This document shows, one piece after another, positions 6,246-14,606 of a DNA stretch of 35,524 bases; position 1 is the first letter of the stretch, and every line of letters begins with the position of its first letter. The notes under the pieces were generated by a model, which saw only the letters and a list, made by a program, of their open reading frames with translations, was not told where the DNA came from and ran no database searches. Source of the stretch: a virus; the IMG/VR virus record IMGVR_UViG_3300014913_000038, positions 1 through 35,524 of that record, one strand, 5' to 3'. Both the position numbers and the translations under genes were made by a program.

Positions 6246-9218
6246 TTATTGTGCGAGCTTTTCGAAATCACTTTTGATCTCGTGCTCGAGGTAATCGTCT
6301 CCGCTCACTTCGGTTTCTTGGACGCTTCCACTTAAGTATTTATCCACATCGCTTAGCTGACCGTATGATGGGCCGACTTCTACGTCCCACAAGAAGGGGA
6401 CAGGCAACCAGCGATACTGGTCGTTAACTCGTTTAACCCCGTGCTCTGTGATGAAATCCGGCATCTGAGAAACGTACTTCTTAGGGATCTCCGCAACCAA
6501 TGAGTCATGTACTGTAATGAGGAGGTTGCCCTCGAAGTCCCGACGAATAGGTTCATCGACAGCGTTCAGAACGCGCATAATGATCTCAGAGCTTGTGCTC
6601 TGGATCAGCATGTTGACAGCTTGACGCTCAGCCTTGTTCCGCATCTTGAAGGTCATGCCCCGGAGGTTGAACCTCCGACGACGCCCGAAGAACGTTTCTA
6701 CACACCCGAGATACTGCACCTTTTCCTTGGTGCGTGAGATGTACTCGGGGATGGTGGGGAACATTTTGAACAGGGAGTCGATGATGGCAGCGGCCTGCGC
6801 TTCGGGGATCCCGACGATCCCCGCGATCTTTTTGGGGGCCGCGCCATAGAGAATACCGAATACGACTCGCTTGATGTTGCTACGCAGTTTCCCGAGTTGC
6901 TGCCCGTAAGCTACGTCTGGACCAGGGTTCTTGTCAGTTCCGACGTAGTATCCGCGCTTCTGGAAGTCCTCATAGCTCCAGTCGTGCACGTCATCAATTC
7001 CAACAAGCTGAAGAACGCCTGCGCGGTCACCTGCACTAACGCCGTCTAGAATCGTTGCGGGGTTGAGCACCATCGAAGAAAAGTAGCTGTGGGGGTCGAG
7101 GCCCTCGTTGAGGGCGGTGATCAGGTTCTTGTCGCGGCTGTAGGCCGCGTAAATTCGCACCTCCGCAGCTTTGGCGTCTGCGTTCATGATGACCTGGCTA
7201 TCCGGGTCTGTGGGTATGAAGCAGCGTTTGATGTTGTGATTGCCGATCTTCTTGGGGATGTTCTGCATGTTCTCGTCTACGGACGAGAGCCTCCCCGTAG
7301 CAGTGCCGTGAATCTTGAAATTCGTATGCATCCGACCATCTTCTTCGCTCAGGACCATGATGTTCTCGACGAACGTGTCCCGAGCTTTGGTCAACGCGCG
7401 GTATTTCAAGAGCGTATCGGAGAACCGACAGTCGTACTGGTTCTTGAGCACACGGAGGAATTTAGCGTTTGTAGAAATGAGCCCGGTGTCGGTGTAGGGG
7501 ATGTCGTCTTCCGGCACAACGCCGGTATGGCATACTGGTTCGTGAGTTTCGGGGTGCAAGTACCCGGCACCGAAGAGAATCTTTCGAAGTTGCGCCACAC
7601 TTTTAGGATTGAAATCTTGGTCTCCCAGAGTACGTGGAGGAATCATTCCCAACAGCTCGATCTTGTACTCAAGCATAGACGTGTCCATCTTCTCTGCGAG
7701 GTCGAGCACGTAGGGACGATCTACGCGCATTCCAACTTCTTCCATTCGGGCAAGCGTGCGCGTTACCGGTAGGAGTTGCTGGAACATCAGGTCTTTCAGG
7801 GGTTCAGCAGCTTTCGTCCCGGGAGCGGAAAGGATCTGGAAGTAGCGGTTGGTGCCGAGCTTCTTACGGCGAGCGTTGAGGTTGTGTTGCTCATCAATCA
7901 TTCTCTTACGCTGAAGAAGTGCTAGTTGCCGCGTAACATCGGCGTCAATGGCTCCGTAAACATGAAGATGTTTAAGAGGTACAAACCCGAAACCGAAGTC
8001 TTCTGACATTTTTTTGGCCGCACCTGTGAGCTTAGGTGCATCAGGATCTCCAGGAGGGAGCGAGGCTTTGTGTTCAGCTACTCGCTTTTTGTTGATAGCT
8101 TGTAGCTCATCTTCGTAACCGCCATATTGTGGAAGAAAGCTTTGTGTCATCGACTTCAAGTCGTAGTAGCCCTTCTTGGCTTCTGCGAGCAGGTGCTCTC
8201 CGAGCATCGTATCCCATGCTAGGTGTTCCACATCCCACCCTTTACGACGTAAAACCTTGAGGTCGAATTTAGCATTATGGAACGCTTTGGGCTTGGGACA
8301 GCTCAGGAGCTGCTGAATATACGGAGCAACTTGTGCGAGGGTTAGCGGACTCTCTGCGTGTTCTACCGGGATCGATGCCGCCTTTCCCGGACCCCAGGAA
8401 AACACGAACGACAGCATTCGAAGTTTTTCCAGGTGGGGGTAGAGCGTATTGGTTTCAGTATCTACTGAAATCAGGTGTTTCTCGGGGTCGCGTCCGTCCG
8501 TAGAGTATTCGATCACCTCCTCTATGAGTTTGCGTACCGCATTCTCGGATTTGGGAAAGCGGTAGTCTTTGATGATCATGTCCGTTGTCATCGTGGTATG
8601 CACTGCTTTACCGTCTCGGGCTTTGCATACTGCATCCAGAAACTGCTGGACTTGCCGCATGAAGATTTCATGATGCTCGGGATTGGCTGCTAACTGCCGC
8701 TTGGAGAGCGACGGCATTACGATCACGCGACGCCCCCCAACGTGCGTATCCAACATCCGTCCCTGCACTTTTTTGTACCCGGAAACTTTGATTCCAAGAG
8801 ACTGTAACACGGCAGGTCCAAGCGCAAAAACCATGATGGGCATTCGCGTATGTGCAGATTTCAATAGTTCAGGATGAAAGAGTTTGGAACAGGCTTCTCG
8901 CATCACCTTAAGCGGTTTATCTACGGAACAACGAACCGCATACGTAAAGCGTCCCTGCAGTTGTCGGTATTTGGAGGTAGTAGTTTGAAGGTCCGCAAAG
9001 GAGCGTTTGATAATCTTCTCAACGTCAAAGCCCCACGGAGTGTGCTGATAAGTCGAGTTGGACACCCCAGGAACGTAAGGGGACTCGGCTACGCAGAAGT
9101 AGTGAACACCCTCCTGCGCGCCGGTTCCTTCGAGATAATGTGCTTGCTGATACAGCGGGCATTCAGAGCATTTCTCTCCCTGCCACGCATTCTGTCCGCA
9201 AAGATTGCAGTTGAGCAT
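6246..9218 (-). CDS. polA: Family A DNA polymerase with 3'-5' exonuclease and UDG-like N-terminal domain
   Basis: 990 residues. Residues 1-200 begin with two CxxC knuckles (C4, C7, C17, C20) and resemble the uracil-DNA glycosylase superfamily (CVAESPYVPG near 42-51, a late VIVMPSLSKRQLAANP segment), but the catalytic GEAPG and HPS motifs are degenerate. The exonuclease has DTE (253-255), NAKFD (315-319) and YGAIDAD (421-427). The polymerase has TATGRLSS (639-646), motif A around D681 (NADAKAAEVR), motif B RSNIKRVVFGILYG (779-792) and motif C VHDS (903-906). All key catalytic residues of the exonuclease and polymerase are present, so it should be an active replicative polymerase with proofreading. 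UDG-like/Pol I fusions are, from memory, known in SPO1-like phages. It starts three bases after the primase-helicase stop, with a GGGGGTG ribosome site. Confidence 0.95.
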   Translation of the reverse strand: MLNCNLCGQNAWQGEKCSECPLYQQAHYLEGTGAQEGVHYFCVAESPYVPGVSNSTYQHTPWGFDVEKIIKRSFADLQTTTSKYRQLQGRFTYAVRCSVDKPLKVMREACSKLFHPELLKSAHTRMPIMVFALGPAVLQSLGIKVSGYKKVQGRMLDTHVGGRRVIVMPSLSKRQLAANPEHHEIFMRQVQQFLDAVCKARDGKAVHTTMTTDMIIKDYRFPKSENAVRKLIEEVIEYSTDGRDPEKHLISVDTETNTLYPHLEKLRMLSFVFSWGPGKAASIPVEHAESPLTLAQVAPYIQQLLSCPKPKAFHNAKFDLKVLRRKGWDVEHLAWDTMLGEHLLAEAKKGYYDLKSMTQSFLPQYGGYEDELQAINKKRVAEHKASLPPGDPDAPKLTGAAKKMSEDFGFGFVPLKHLHVYGAIDADVTRQLALLQRKRMIDEQHNLNARRKKLGTNRYFQILSAPGTKAAEPLKDLMFQQLLPVTRTLARMEEVGMRVDRPYVLDLAEKMDTSMLEYKIELLGMIPPRTLGDQDFNPKSVAQLRKILFGAGYLHPETHEPVCHTGVVPEDDIPYTDTGLISTNAKFLRVLKNQYDCRFSDTLLKYRALTKARDTFVENIMVLSEEDGRMHTNFKIHGTATGRLSSVDENMQNIPKKIGNHNIKRCFIPTDPDSQVIMNADAKAAEVRIYAAYSRDKNLITALNEGLDPHSYFSSMVLNPATILDGVSAGDRAGVLQLVGIDDVHDWSYEDFQKRGYYVGTDKNPGPDVAYGQQLGKLRSNIKRVVFGILYGAAPKKIAGIVGIPEAQAAAIIDSLFKMFPTIPEYISRTKEKVQYLGCVETFFGRRRRFNLRGMTFKMRNKAERQAVNMLIQSTSSEIIMRVLNAVDEPIRRDFEGNLLITVHDSLVAEIPKKYVSQMPDFITEHGVKRVNDQYRWLPVPFLWDVEVGPSYGQLSDVDKYLSGSVQETEVSGDDYLEHEIKSDFEKLAQ

Positions 9219-9221
9219 GGT

Positions 9222-12200
9222 TCACCCCCAGTCATCATATTCTTCAAGTTGTTCTTGAATTTCTTCTTCAGTTTTATCGGAATCGGTAGAGGCAGCTGGA
9301 GCCGCAGGCTGGGAACTCTCGTTGAGCCACGGATGTGCATGAAAAGCGACCACATCCTCTACAGAGATATTGGCACCCATGAAGGGTGCAGCACGTTGGA
9401 TCATTCCGCTGTTCTTGATCTCCTCGGGTGTGAGCGCTAGGCGGTGACGCTCAAGGGTGTCTCGGACTCGGACTTCCGGGGCGTTTCGCATAGGGTGGTT
9501 GGGTGGGATAAGCACAGGCATTGCTTGTCCCAGCAAGACCATGACATTCTTTGTCGCATCATCGTAGTATACGCCGCAAGAGTGGGTATTAACCTCAGAA
9601 CGTGTTGCGCTGGAGCCAAGAAGGGTTGCTACGGATACTTTCCGTTTTTCGTCGAACATGAATAGTGCCCCATTATTGAACATCGCGCCCAGTAAGCTAC
9701 TGGACTCGTTGACGGTAGATGCTCGGTGAATTGTCGTCGCATTTTTCTCCACAAACTCTCGGAAAAAGGTTTGCCAATCACGTCCCAGGTATTTGAGGAG
9801 CGCCATAGCTCCGAAAAGTGCGGAAGCGTAGCGCCACTCTACTTGGAAAGGCAGAAGGGCGTTGAGTTCCACAAACTGCTTCTTGATCTCCCGATAATGC
9901 ATCAGAATTTCAGGTACGTGAGGGTACAACCCCACGGCAATCTGGCGAGACATTTCTTGAATCCGAGCTTCTCCGAATTCTTTGACCAGGATATTTTCCG
10001 GGCTGTTGCGCGAGGTGATCTTCTTCATCTCGACAATCAGTAGCCGGTTGAGATCCTGTGGACGCTCAGCTCCGGTAATGCCTGCGAGGATAACGGGGTG
10101 TCGGTGTTGTGTGACACGAGAGCCCCGCCCATCCTTGAAAGCAGTGACGCGTCGTGATTGTTCCGACACGAGTCCTCGGATCATTTCCATGACAGTTCGG
10201 ACATGCTCGCTCTTGTTACCGTCGAATTCAAACTCATCGAGACAAAGGAGGCGTGAATCGCAGTGGGTTGCTGCAATGACCCCCGCAGCTGTGAAGTTTT
10301 CGATACCCTGGGAACACAGTACTAGACGGATAGCGGGAGATGAGTGCCCACAAAACGCGGACATCAGCGTGGATTTACCGGAGTGAGTTTCACCGGTTAT
10401 GAACATCAGCATCTGGCGGTCGAACGCGTTCATGATCGGGAAGATGAGGGTTTGCGCTGCAAGAAGTGTCGGCATGATGTCGTGTGTGGCGAATTGGAAT
10501 CCGATGTCGAAGAACCTTTCAAGGTCGGTAAGGAGAGGCCCAACCTCTATGTCTTTAGCCGTCTCGAGAACTTTCGGAGTGAGTCCTCCAGGATACCAGG
10601 GAGTCGTATCTTCCTGTACGTTAGAGAGTCCGAGATCGAAGAGAATTCCATCATGATAGGGGCCATCCAAGTGGTTATAGATAGGTTCTCCAGTATCGCT
10701 ACGCTCAATGTGGACTACGTCCTTTCCACATACTACGTACTCGCGAGTGGTTCCGTCGAGCTTCTTAACCGTATGATATCCCTGACGCAGAGTCGAAGTG
10801 GACGTGAGATCCGGTACGCCATTGGCCATATCGAGACACGCTTCCTTCAAATAGTAGCGGACAGCAGTGTCTGCGCGTCGACGGGCTTGACCTTCTAATT
10901 CGTTAGGGTCGTCCATGAAGGCAGGGAACCCAACCTCGTTTCGGACGAACTGCAGGAGATTTCCCGTAGTAGGCGCAAGCTCCTGTGCGAGTGACTGTTC
11001 ACTGTCGAGCTTGATGCGGCGATATTCGCGTGCGCGCTTGGCGTAGAGGAGTAGCCACCGATTGCCGCCTTCCAGCTTAGTAGCCAAGGTAGCAAAGTGG
11101 TCATTGAGTGCGTCGGTGCAACGGAGAATAAATCCCGCTTCGGAATCCTCGCTGGAAGCAATCTCTCGTTTCAAAATAGGAATAGTAATTTCATCGTAGA
11201 GATTGGCGATTTCCTGTGCGTACTTTTCGATATCGTGGCGATGCCGGAGACAGCCGCCCATAGTAGCCGCGACGTCCACCATCATACGGTAATCGCGTTC
11301 GGGGAGGTTGTCGATGGCGACAACTGCTAGTTCAGCCGCCCACTGCCACGCAGGTATAAACGTCTTGGAAGGATTCTTCCAGAGTTGTTCTTCAACCTTA
11401 TCAATTCCGTGTTGGAGGACTGCCTCATCGAGATCTCCGGAGGGGACGAGTGCATCCCAGCCGGTAAAGATTTTCACACGTAAGTTTCGGATCTTTGTCA
11501 TCCAGTTACGAACAACAACGTCTCCACCTGAGGCTCCCTTATTAGGGGAGTCGCCAATCATGTATGCGCCGGTAAGACCCGCCGCTTTGAAGATAGGCTC
11601 GATGTGGGCAGAGCCCCCCTTACCCCCGACAGAGAACAGCGGGAAATTTGGCATTCCTCTTTTTAGGGAGTACGCCATGTACGTCATGACGTCCATTTCC
11701 CCTTCTGTCAGGTAGGCCCATTCGCTCATTGTTTTAGGATCGAGCAGCGTTTGGTAAGGTTTCCAACCCAGGCCGTACATCCCAAGAAGATCCTCGTATT
11801 CATCCAAGGGCATCACAATATCCTTGGGATCATTGTTGTTGGGTCCTCGAATTTTGAGACGTGCGATTTCCGTTGGAGTGGCGTGCAGAGGCCAGACGAC
11901 TCCACCAACCACGAACTGTGCGCTGAAAGAATCCGTCAGGTAGTTGATGGCGTTGTCCGTAACGTCCTCGGGAGGTGCGGGACTGCGTTTAGTGTCAATA
12001 TCCCACGCGCCCTTGGCTTTCTTGTAATCCGATACGAGGAGGCGCCCGAGTTCCGTTAGCGGAGGCATGACTCCTACGGGCAGTGCGTGCAAAACGTCTG
12101 TTGGTACTTTTCGGTCATTGGCGAGCCAGTCCACAGCTTTCTTAGCGTATGGGTACTTAGACGGATTAGCGATGGTGTCGCACATCACCTGGTTACATAC

Positions 12201-12623
12201 GCGCATAATTGCTTGCTTGGTGTTCTGGTTGGTCTTCTGTGCGCGGAGCTCTTCGATAGCTTTCCGCGGCAGGAAATTCAGGTGGTATCTTTCGTTGAGT
12301 AATTGAACGGCATCGGCGTCTGTGCCGTCCATCAGAAGAGCAAGAAGCTCTATAGGATTGGAAGTATAGTACTCACACCCAAAGCACTTCGCGTATCCCT
12401 TGGCGGTAAATACGAAAAATGATGCAGTGGTATCCGCATGTTTAGGGTGGGGACATAGACATTTCAGGGTAGTGTCCCCTGCAAATTCGATGTTGGACTC
12501 GCGCTTGAAACTGTTGAAGAATTCGTACCAGTCCCGAGGCGACACCGTATCCCAGATCTTCCAGATCTGGTCCCTGGTAATGCCTCGTTTCTTACCCTTC
12601 TTCTTCTTCCTTTCCGCAGGCAT
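9222..12623 (-). CDS. Primase-helicase (zinc-finger/Toprim primase fused to AAA+ helicase)
   Basis: 1,133 residues from ATG 12623. A lysine-rich N-terminus is followed by a DnaG-like zinc finger (C57, H62, C80, C83, with CPHPKHADTTASF and CFGC) and a Toprim domain with the catalytic Glu in TEGEMDV (E307) and the DxD-like GDSPNKGASGGD (D358...D368). After a long linker comes an AAA+ helicase with Walker A GETHSGKS (744-751) and Walker B LLCLDEFEF (D796, E797). It would unwind DNA and lay down primers for the polymerase encoded immediately downstream. I prefer this ATG, which has AGGGAG about 13 bases upstream. An in-frame GTG at 12695 would add 24 residues but has no ribosome site and overlaps the upstream nuclease gene by 104 rather than 32 bases. 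The C-terminus is acidic (EEEIQEQLEEYDDWG). Confidence 0.9.
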   Translation of the reverse strand: MPAERKKKKGKKRGITRDQIWKIWDTVSPRDWYEFFNSFKRESNIEFAGDTTLKCLCPHPKHADTTASFFVFTAKGYAKCFGCEYYTSNPIELLALLMDGTDADAVQLLNERYHLNFLPRKAIEELRAQKTNQNTKQAIMRVCNQVMCDTIANPSKYPYAKKAVDWLANDRKVPTDVLHALPVGVMPPLTELGRLLVSDYKKAKGAWDIDTKRSPAPPEDVTDNAINYLTDSFSAQFVVGGVVWPLHATPTEIARLKIRGPNNNDPKDIVMPLDEYEDLLGMYGLGWKPYQTLLDPKTMSEWAYLTEGEMDVMTYMAYSLKRGMPNFPLFSVGGKGGSAHIEPIFKAAGLTGAYMIGDSPNKGASGGDVVVRNWMTKIRNLRVKIFTGWDALVPSGDLDEAVLQHGIDKVEEQLWKNPSKTFIPAWQWAAELAVVAIDNLPERDYRMMVDVAATMGGCLRHRHDIEKYAQEIANLYDEITIPILKREIASSEDSEAGFILRCTDALNDHFATLATKLEGGNRWLLLYAKRAREYRRIKLDSEQSLAQELAPTTGNLLQFVRNEVGFPAFMDDPNELEGQARRRADTAVRYYLKEACLDMANGVPDLTSTSTLRQGYHTVKKLDGTTREYVVCGKDVVHIERSDTGEPIYNHLDGPYHDGILFDLGLSNVQEDTTPWYPGGLTPKVLETAKDIEVGPLLTDLERFFDIGFQFATHDIMPTLLAAQTLIFPIMNAFDRQMLMFITGETHSGKSTLMSAFCGHSSPAIRLVLCSQGIENFTAAGVIAATHCDSRLLCLDEFEFDGNKSEHVRTVMEMIRGLVSEQSRRVTAFKDGRGSRVTQHRHPVILAGITGAERPQDLNRLLIVEMKKITSRNSPENILVKEFGEARIQEMSRQIAVGLYPHVPEILMHYREIKKQFVELNALLPFQVEWRYASALFGAMALLKYLGRDWQTFFREFVEKNATTIHRASTVNESSSLLGAMFNNGALFMFDEKRKVSVATLLGSSATRSEVNTHSCGVYYDDATKNVMVLLGQAMPVLIPPNHPMRNAPEVRVRDTLERHRLALTPEEIKNSGMIQRAAPFMGANISVEDVVAFHAHPWLNESSQPAAPAASTDSDKTEEEIQEQLEEYDDWG

Positions 12624-13419
12624 TGTCTGTGTCGCTCCCTTGACTGAACTCTGGACACACTGACTGGTGATCACACCATGGGCACAGCGGTCCACGCCTA
12701 GTCTGTTTGAAGTTATCTGCCGTCTTTTCTACAGACTTATTCAACCACTTGATCAGTTGCTCCTGGAACGGCTGAATGTCTGCGATGTCTCGAGACTTCT
12801 TGGACAACTCGATGTAATCCTCCTTAGTCCAATGAATGCCGACGCGACCCCGAGTCAGGGTCTTGAGAGCGGCCTTAATGAGAAGGAGGTAACAATCGAA
12901 CTGTTTTTCGTAGTAGTGAAGGGACCGGCGCTTCCCTGTCTTGTGATCGAGTACGATGACGTGTCCTCGATCTTTGGGAAAAAGCGCCAAGTCCACCACG
13001 CCACGGAAGAACACCTTATCCCCGAAAAATTTGGTAGGCTTTCCTTCGAGGGTGACACCGAGCTTGCGCTCGATCCACGTGTCTTGGATATTATGCCTAT
13101 CCTGGTAACGCCCAAGCTTTCCGATGAAGTTTTCTGCGGCGAAGCGCATCTCCTCCACTCGGTCGATCTCGTTGGACGTCATGTCTGCGTATTTTTCCCG
13201 TGCAGCTTCGTACGCGAGATTCCAATTGCGACCAGAGATCATGAACTCCAGTATAGTGTGAACAGCCTGACCCACCAAGGCGTCGGCGTTGGGCGTACCG
13301 CGCTTACGTTTTTCAACGTAGGTGAGAAAGAATCTGTAAGGACACTGAGCTGCGGTTTCCGCCTTGGAGTAAGACCATGGCGCATGCTCGAGAACGAATT
13401 TTGACGGTTTGATACTCAT
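12592..13419 (-). CDS. RecB/Cas4-like PD-(D/E)XK nuclease with probable Fe-S cluster
   Basis: 275 residues. N-terminal SYSKAETAAQCPYRF holds the first cluster cysteine (C26). VGQAVH follows (H54), then GVVDLALF (D143) and VIVLDHKTGK (D158, K160), which form the nuclease core. QFDCYLLL matches the RecB Q..Y motif, and C-terminal PLCPWCDHQSVCPEF supplies C246, C249 and C255. This one-plus-three cysteine layout is the iron-sulphur signature of AddB/Cas4-type exonucleases. It lies between the SSB-like protein and the primase-helicase, suggesting DNA end processing during replication or recombination. The start at 13419 lacks a normal ribosome site: the preceding bases are a terminator-like hairpin and U-tract. 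No CRISPR array is in the window. Confidence 0.88.
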   Translation of the reverse strand: MSIKPSKFVLEHAPWSYSKAETAAQCPYRFFLTYVEKRKRGTPNADALVGQAVHTILEFMISGRNWNLAYEAAREKYADMTSNEIDRVEEMRFAAENFIGKLGRYQDRHNIQDTWIERKLGVTLEGKPTKFFGDKVFFRGVVDLALFPKDRGHVIVLDHKTGKRRSLHYYEKQFDCYLLLIKAALKTLTRGRVGIHWTKEDYIELSKKSRDIADIQPFQEQLIKWLNKSVEKTADNFKQTRRGPLCPWCDHQSVCPEFSQGSDTDNACGKEEEEG

Positions 13420-13424
13420 GATCT

Positions 13425-13456
13425 AAAAAAGTGAGGGGGCCGTTAGCCCCCCCTCC
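13425..13456 (-). terminator. Rho-independent-type terminator or attenuator after the SSB-like gene
   Basis: Read on the minus strand, a G-run/C-run hairpin (GAGGGGG...CCCCCTC) is followed by CACTTTTTTAG. It lies after the stop of the SSB-like gene (13471) and ends only five bases before the nuclease start codon at 13419. It may terminate part of the transcripts, or act in translation by bringing the GGAGGGG of its own 5' arm near the start codon. Confidence 0.7.
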
Positions 13457-13470
13457 CTTCCCCCTTTGCG

Positions 13471-14448
13471 CTAGACGTTGTCTTCGAAATCGTCGTAGTC
13501 CTTGGTGTCGTCATCGTCACCGTCGCCACCACCGGAGGTAGCAGGACCGTCACCCTCGACATCGGCAGCATCGTTATAAATGCGACCGAGGCCGGGAAGG
13601 ATGAAGTCATGCTCTGCCATGGCGCAGAGTGCCGCGCATAACTCCATCAGCGCAGTAGGAACCGTTTCCTCGAGCGGCTCGACTTTCATTACGTGCCATT
13701 TGATTTTGGAACCACCAGAGCCTTGGCGCTCGCTGGCCGTGATCTGGTAGAACTGCTGCCAGGGCACCAGATTCTTAGCTGCAAACTTAGCAAGTTGGCG
13801 ACCAGAACTTTCCGACGTGCGCGAAAAGCGTACAAGGATGATATCGTCCATGTCTTTTGGCAGCATGAATGCCACGACGTCATCGTTGCAATTGGTCTTT
13901 TCTCCGTCGCGCCAGGGGCGTTGCGGACAGGTAGCGCAGGTTCCGTATTTCGAGCCAACTTCTCGGTCCATCGAGGTGCACAACGGAGCGTTGCGCGCAT
14001 CATCGGCACCGGGCCACATGGTGCGACCTTGCCACAAGGCGAGGACCGTGCCGACGAACTTCTCTCCAACGTTCTGTTTGGTTGTCAGGTAGAAGTGCCC
14101 CACACGACAGTTGTCAGGACGGTTGGGATCGTTGCCGGAACCTTGATACAGCCGCAGTTCGGTAAGCTGAGGCCGCTGGTCTGCCAGGTACAACCCTGGG
14201 CGGTTGGGATCCATCTTCTTCATGAGTGTCGCAACTTGATCCCGATAATCGTCCGGAATGTCGTTTACGATAGCCACGAGCTCATTCAGGGTTGGGCGCA
14301 CTACTCGTTCCAATTGGGCTCGGAACTTCTCAACGAAGCGCGGATGCTTGACCTGTTGAGCAAGGTCTAGGAGCACCGGCGACTTAATCGTCTCAGCGAG
14401 TGCGGTGTTGTCGGCTTTGGCGAGTTGGGTTTCTTGCTTGTCGCTCAT
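13471..14448 (-). CDS. Putative single-stranded DNA-binding protein with zinc finger and acidic tail
   Basis: 325 residues. The middle has a zinc-binding pattern (C157, C171, C174, C187; APLCTSMD...CATCP...NC) seen in phage replication accessory proteins. The last 30 or so residues are a strongly acidic tail (GDGDDDDTKDYDDFEDNV) like those that SSB and gp2.5-type proteins use to bind polymerase and primase. It is the first gene of the replication operon, ahead of the nuclease, primase-helicase and polymerase, and is expected to be abundant. AAGGAG lies eight bases before the ATG. The OB fold cannot be verified by eye, so the function is inferred from the acidic tail and position. A recombination mediator is an alternative. 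Confidence 0.62.
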   Translation of the reverse strand: MSDKQETQLAKADNTALAETIKSPVLLDLAQQVKHPRFVEKFRAQLERVVRPTLNELVAIVNDIPDDYRDQVATLMKKMDPNRPGLYLADQRPQLTELRLYQGSGNDPNRPDNCRVGHFYLTTKQNVGEKFVGTVLALWQGRTMWPGADDARNAPLCTSMDREVGSKYGTCATCPQRPWRDGEKTNCNDDVVAFMLPKDMDDIILVRFSRTSESSGRQLAKFAAKNLVPWQQFYQITASERQGSGGSKIKWHVMKVEPLEETVPTALMELCAALCAMAEHDFILPGLGRIYNDAADVEGDGPATSGGGDGDDDDTKDYDDFEDNV

Positions 14449-14469
14449 CCTTTTTTCTCCTTTGGGTGT

Positions 14470-14502
14470 CTAGCGACGCTTACGTCTGTCTAGGGTACTC
14501 AT
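14470..14502 (-). CDS. Possible 10-residue basic leader peptide upstream of the SSB-like gene
   Basis: A perfect AGGAGG (14509-14514) sits six bases before an ATG that opens MSTLDRRKRR followed by TAG. It lies in the leader of the SSB-like mRNA, 22 bases before that start codon. Five of ten residues are Arg or Lys. It could be a regulatory leader peptide or a decoy start. Expression is unproven; the only support is the strong, well-spaced ribosome site. Confidence 0.35.
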   Translation of the reverse strand: MSTLDRRKRR

Positions 14503-14527
14503 GAGGGTCCTCCTTGGCGGTCTACCC

Positions 14528-14562
14528 ACAGTATTTGATGGGCGTGGACAAATCAATACAAA
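14528..14562. promoter_or_regulatory. Candidate divergent promoters between the SSB-like and sigma genes
   Basis: Minus strand: TTGATT (14556-14551), 17-base spacer, TACTGT (14533-14528), pointing to the SSB-like operon. Plus strand: TTGATG (14535-14540), 16-base spacer, TACAAA (14557-14562), pointing to the sigma gene. The two overlap, so they would compete. Matches are moderate (3-4 of 6 bases per box). This is the only sizeable space upstream of either gene. Confidence 0.3.
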
Positions 14563-14606
14563 TCTGACAATATCGTGAAATGACGGTAGTTATGAAGGAG
14601 CGTACA

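Noticed and set aside
7089-7772. Plus-strand 227-codon frame opposite the DNA polymerase
   Set aside because: It lies entirely within the conserved polymerase gene and resembles no protein; there is no ribosome site.
12624-12695. Longer primase-helicase from GTG 12695
   Set aside because: No ribosome site, deep overlap with the nuclease gene, and the added residues do not resemble a conserved domain start.
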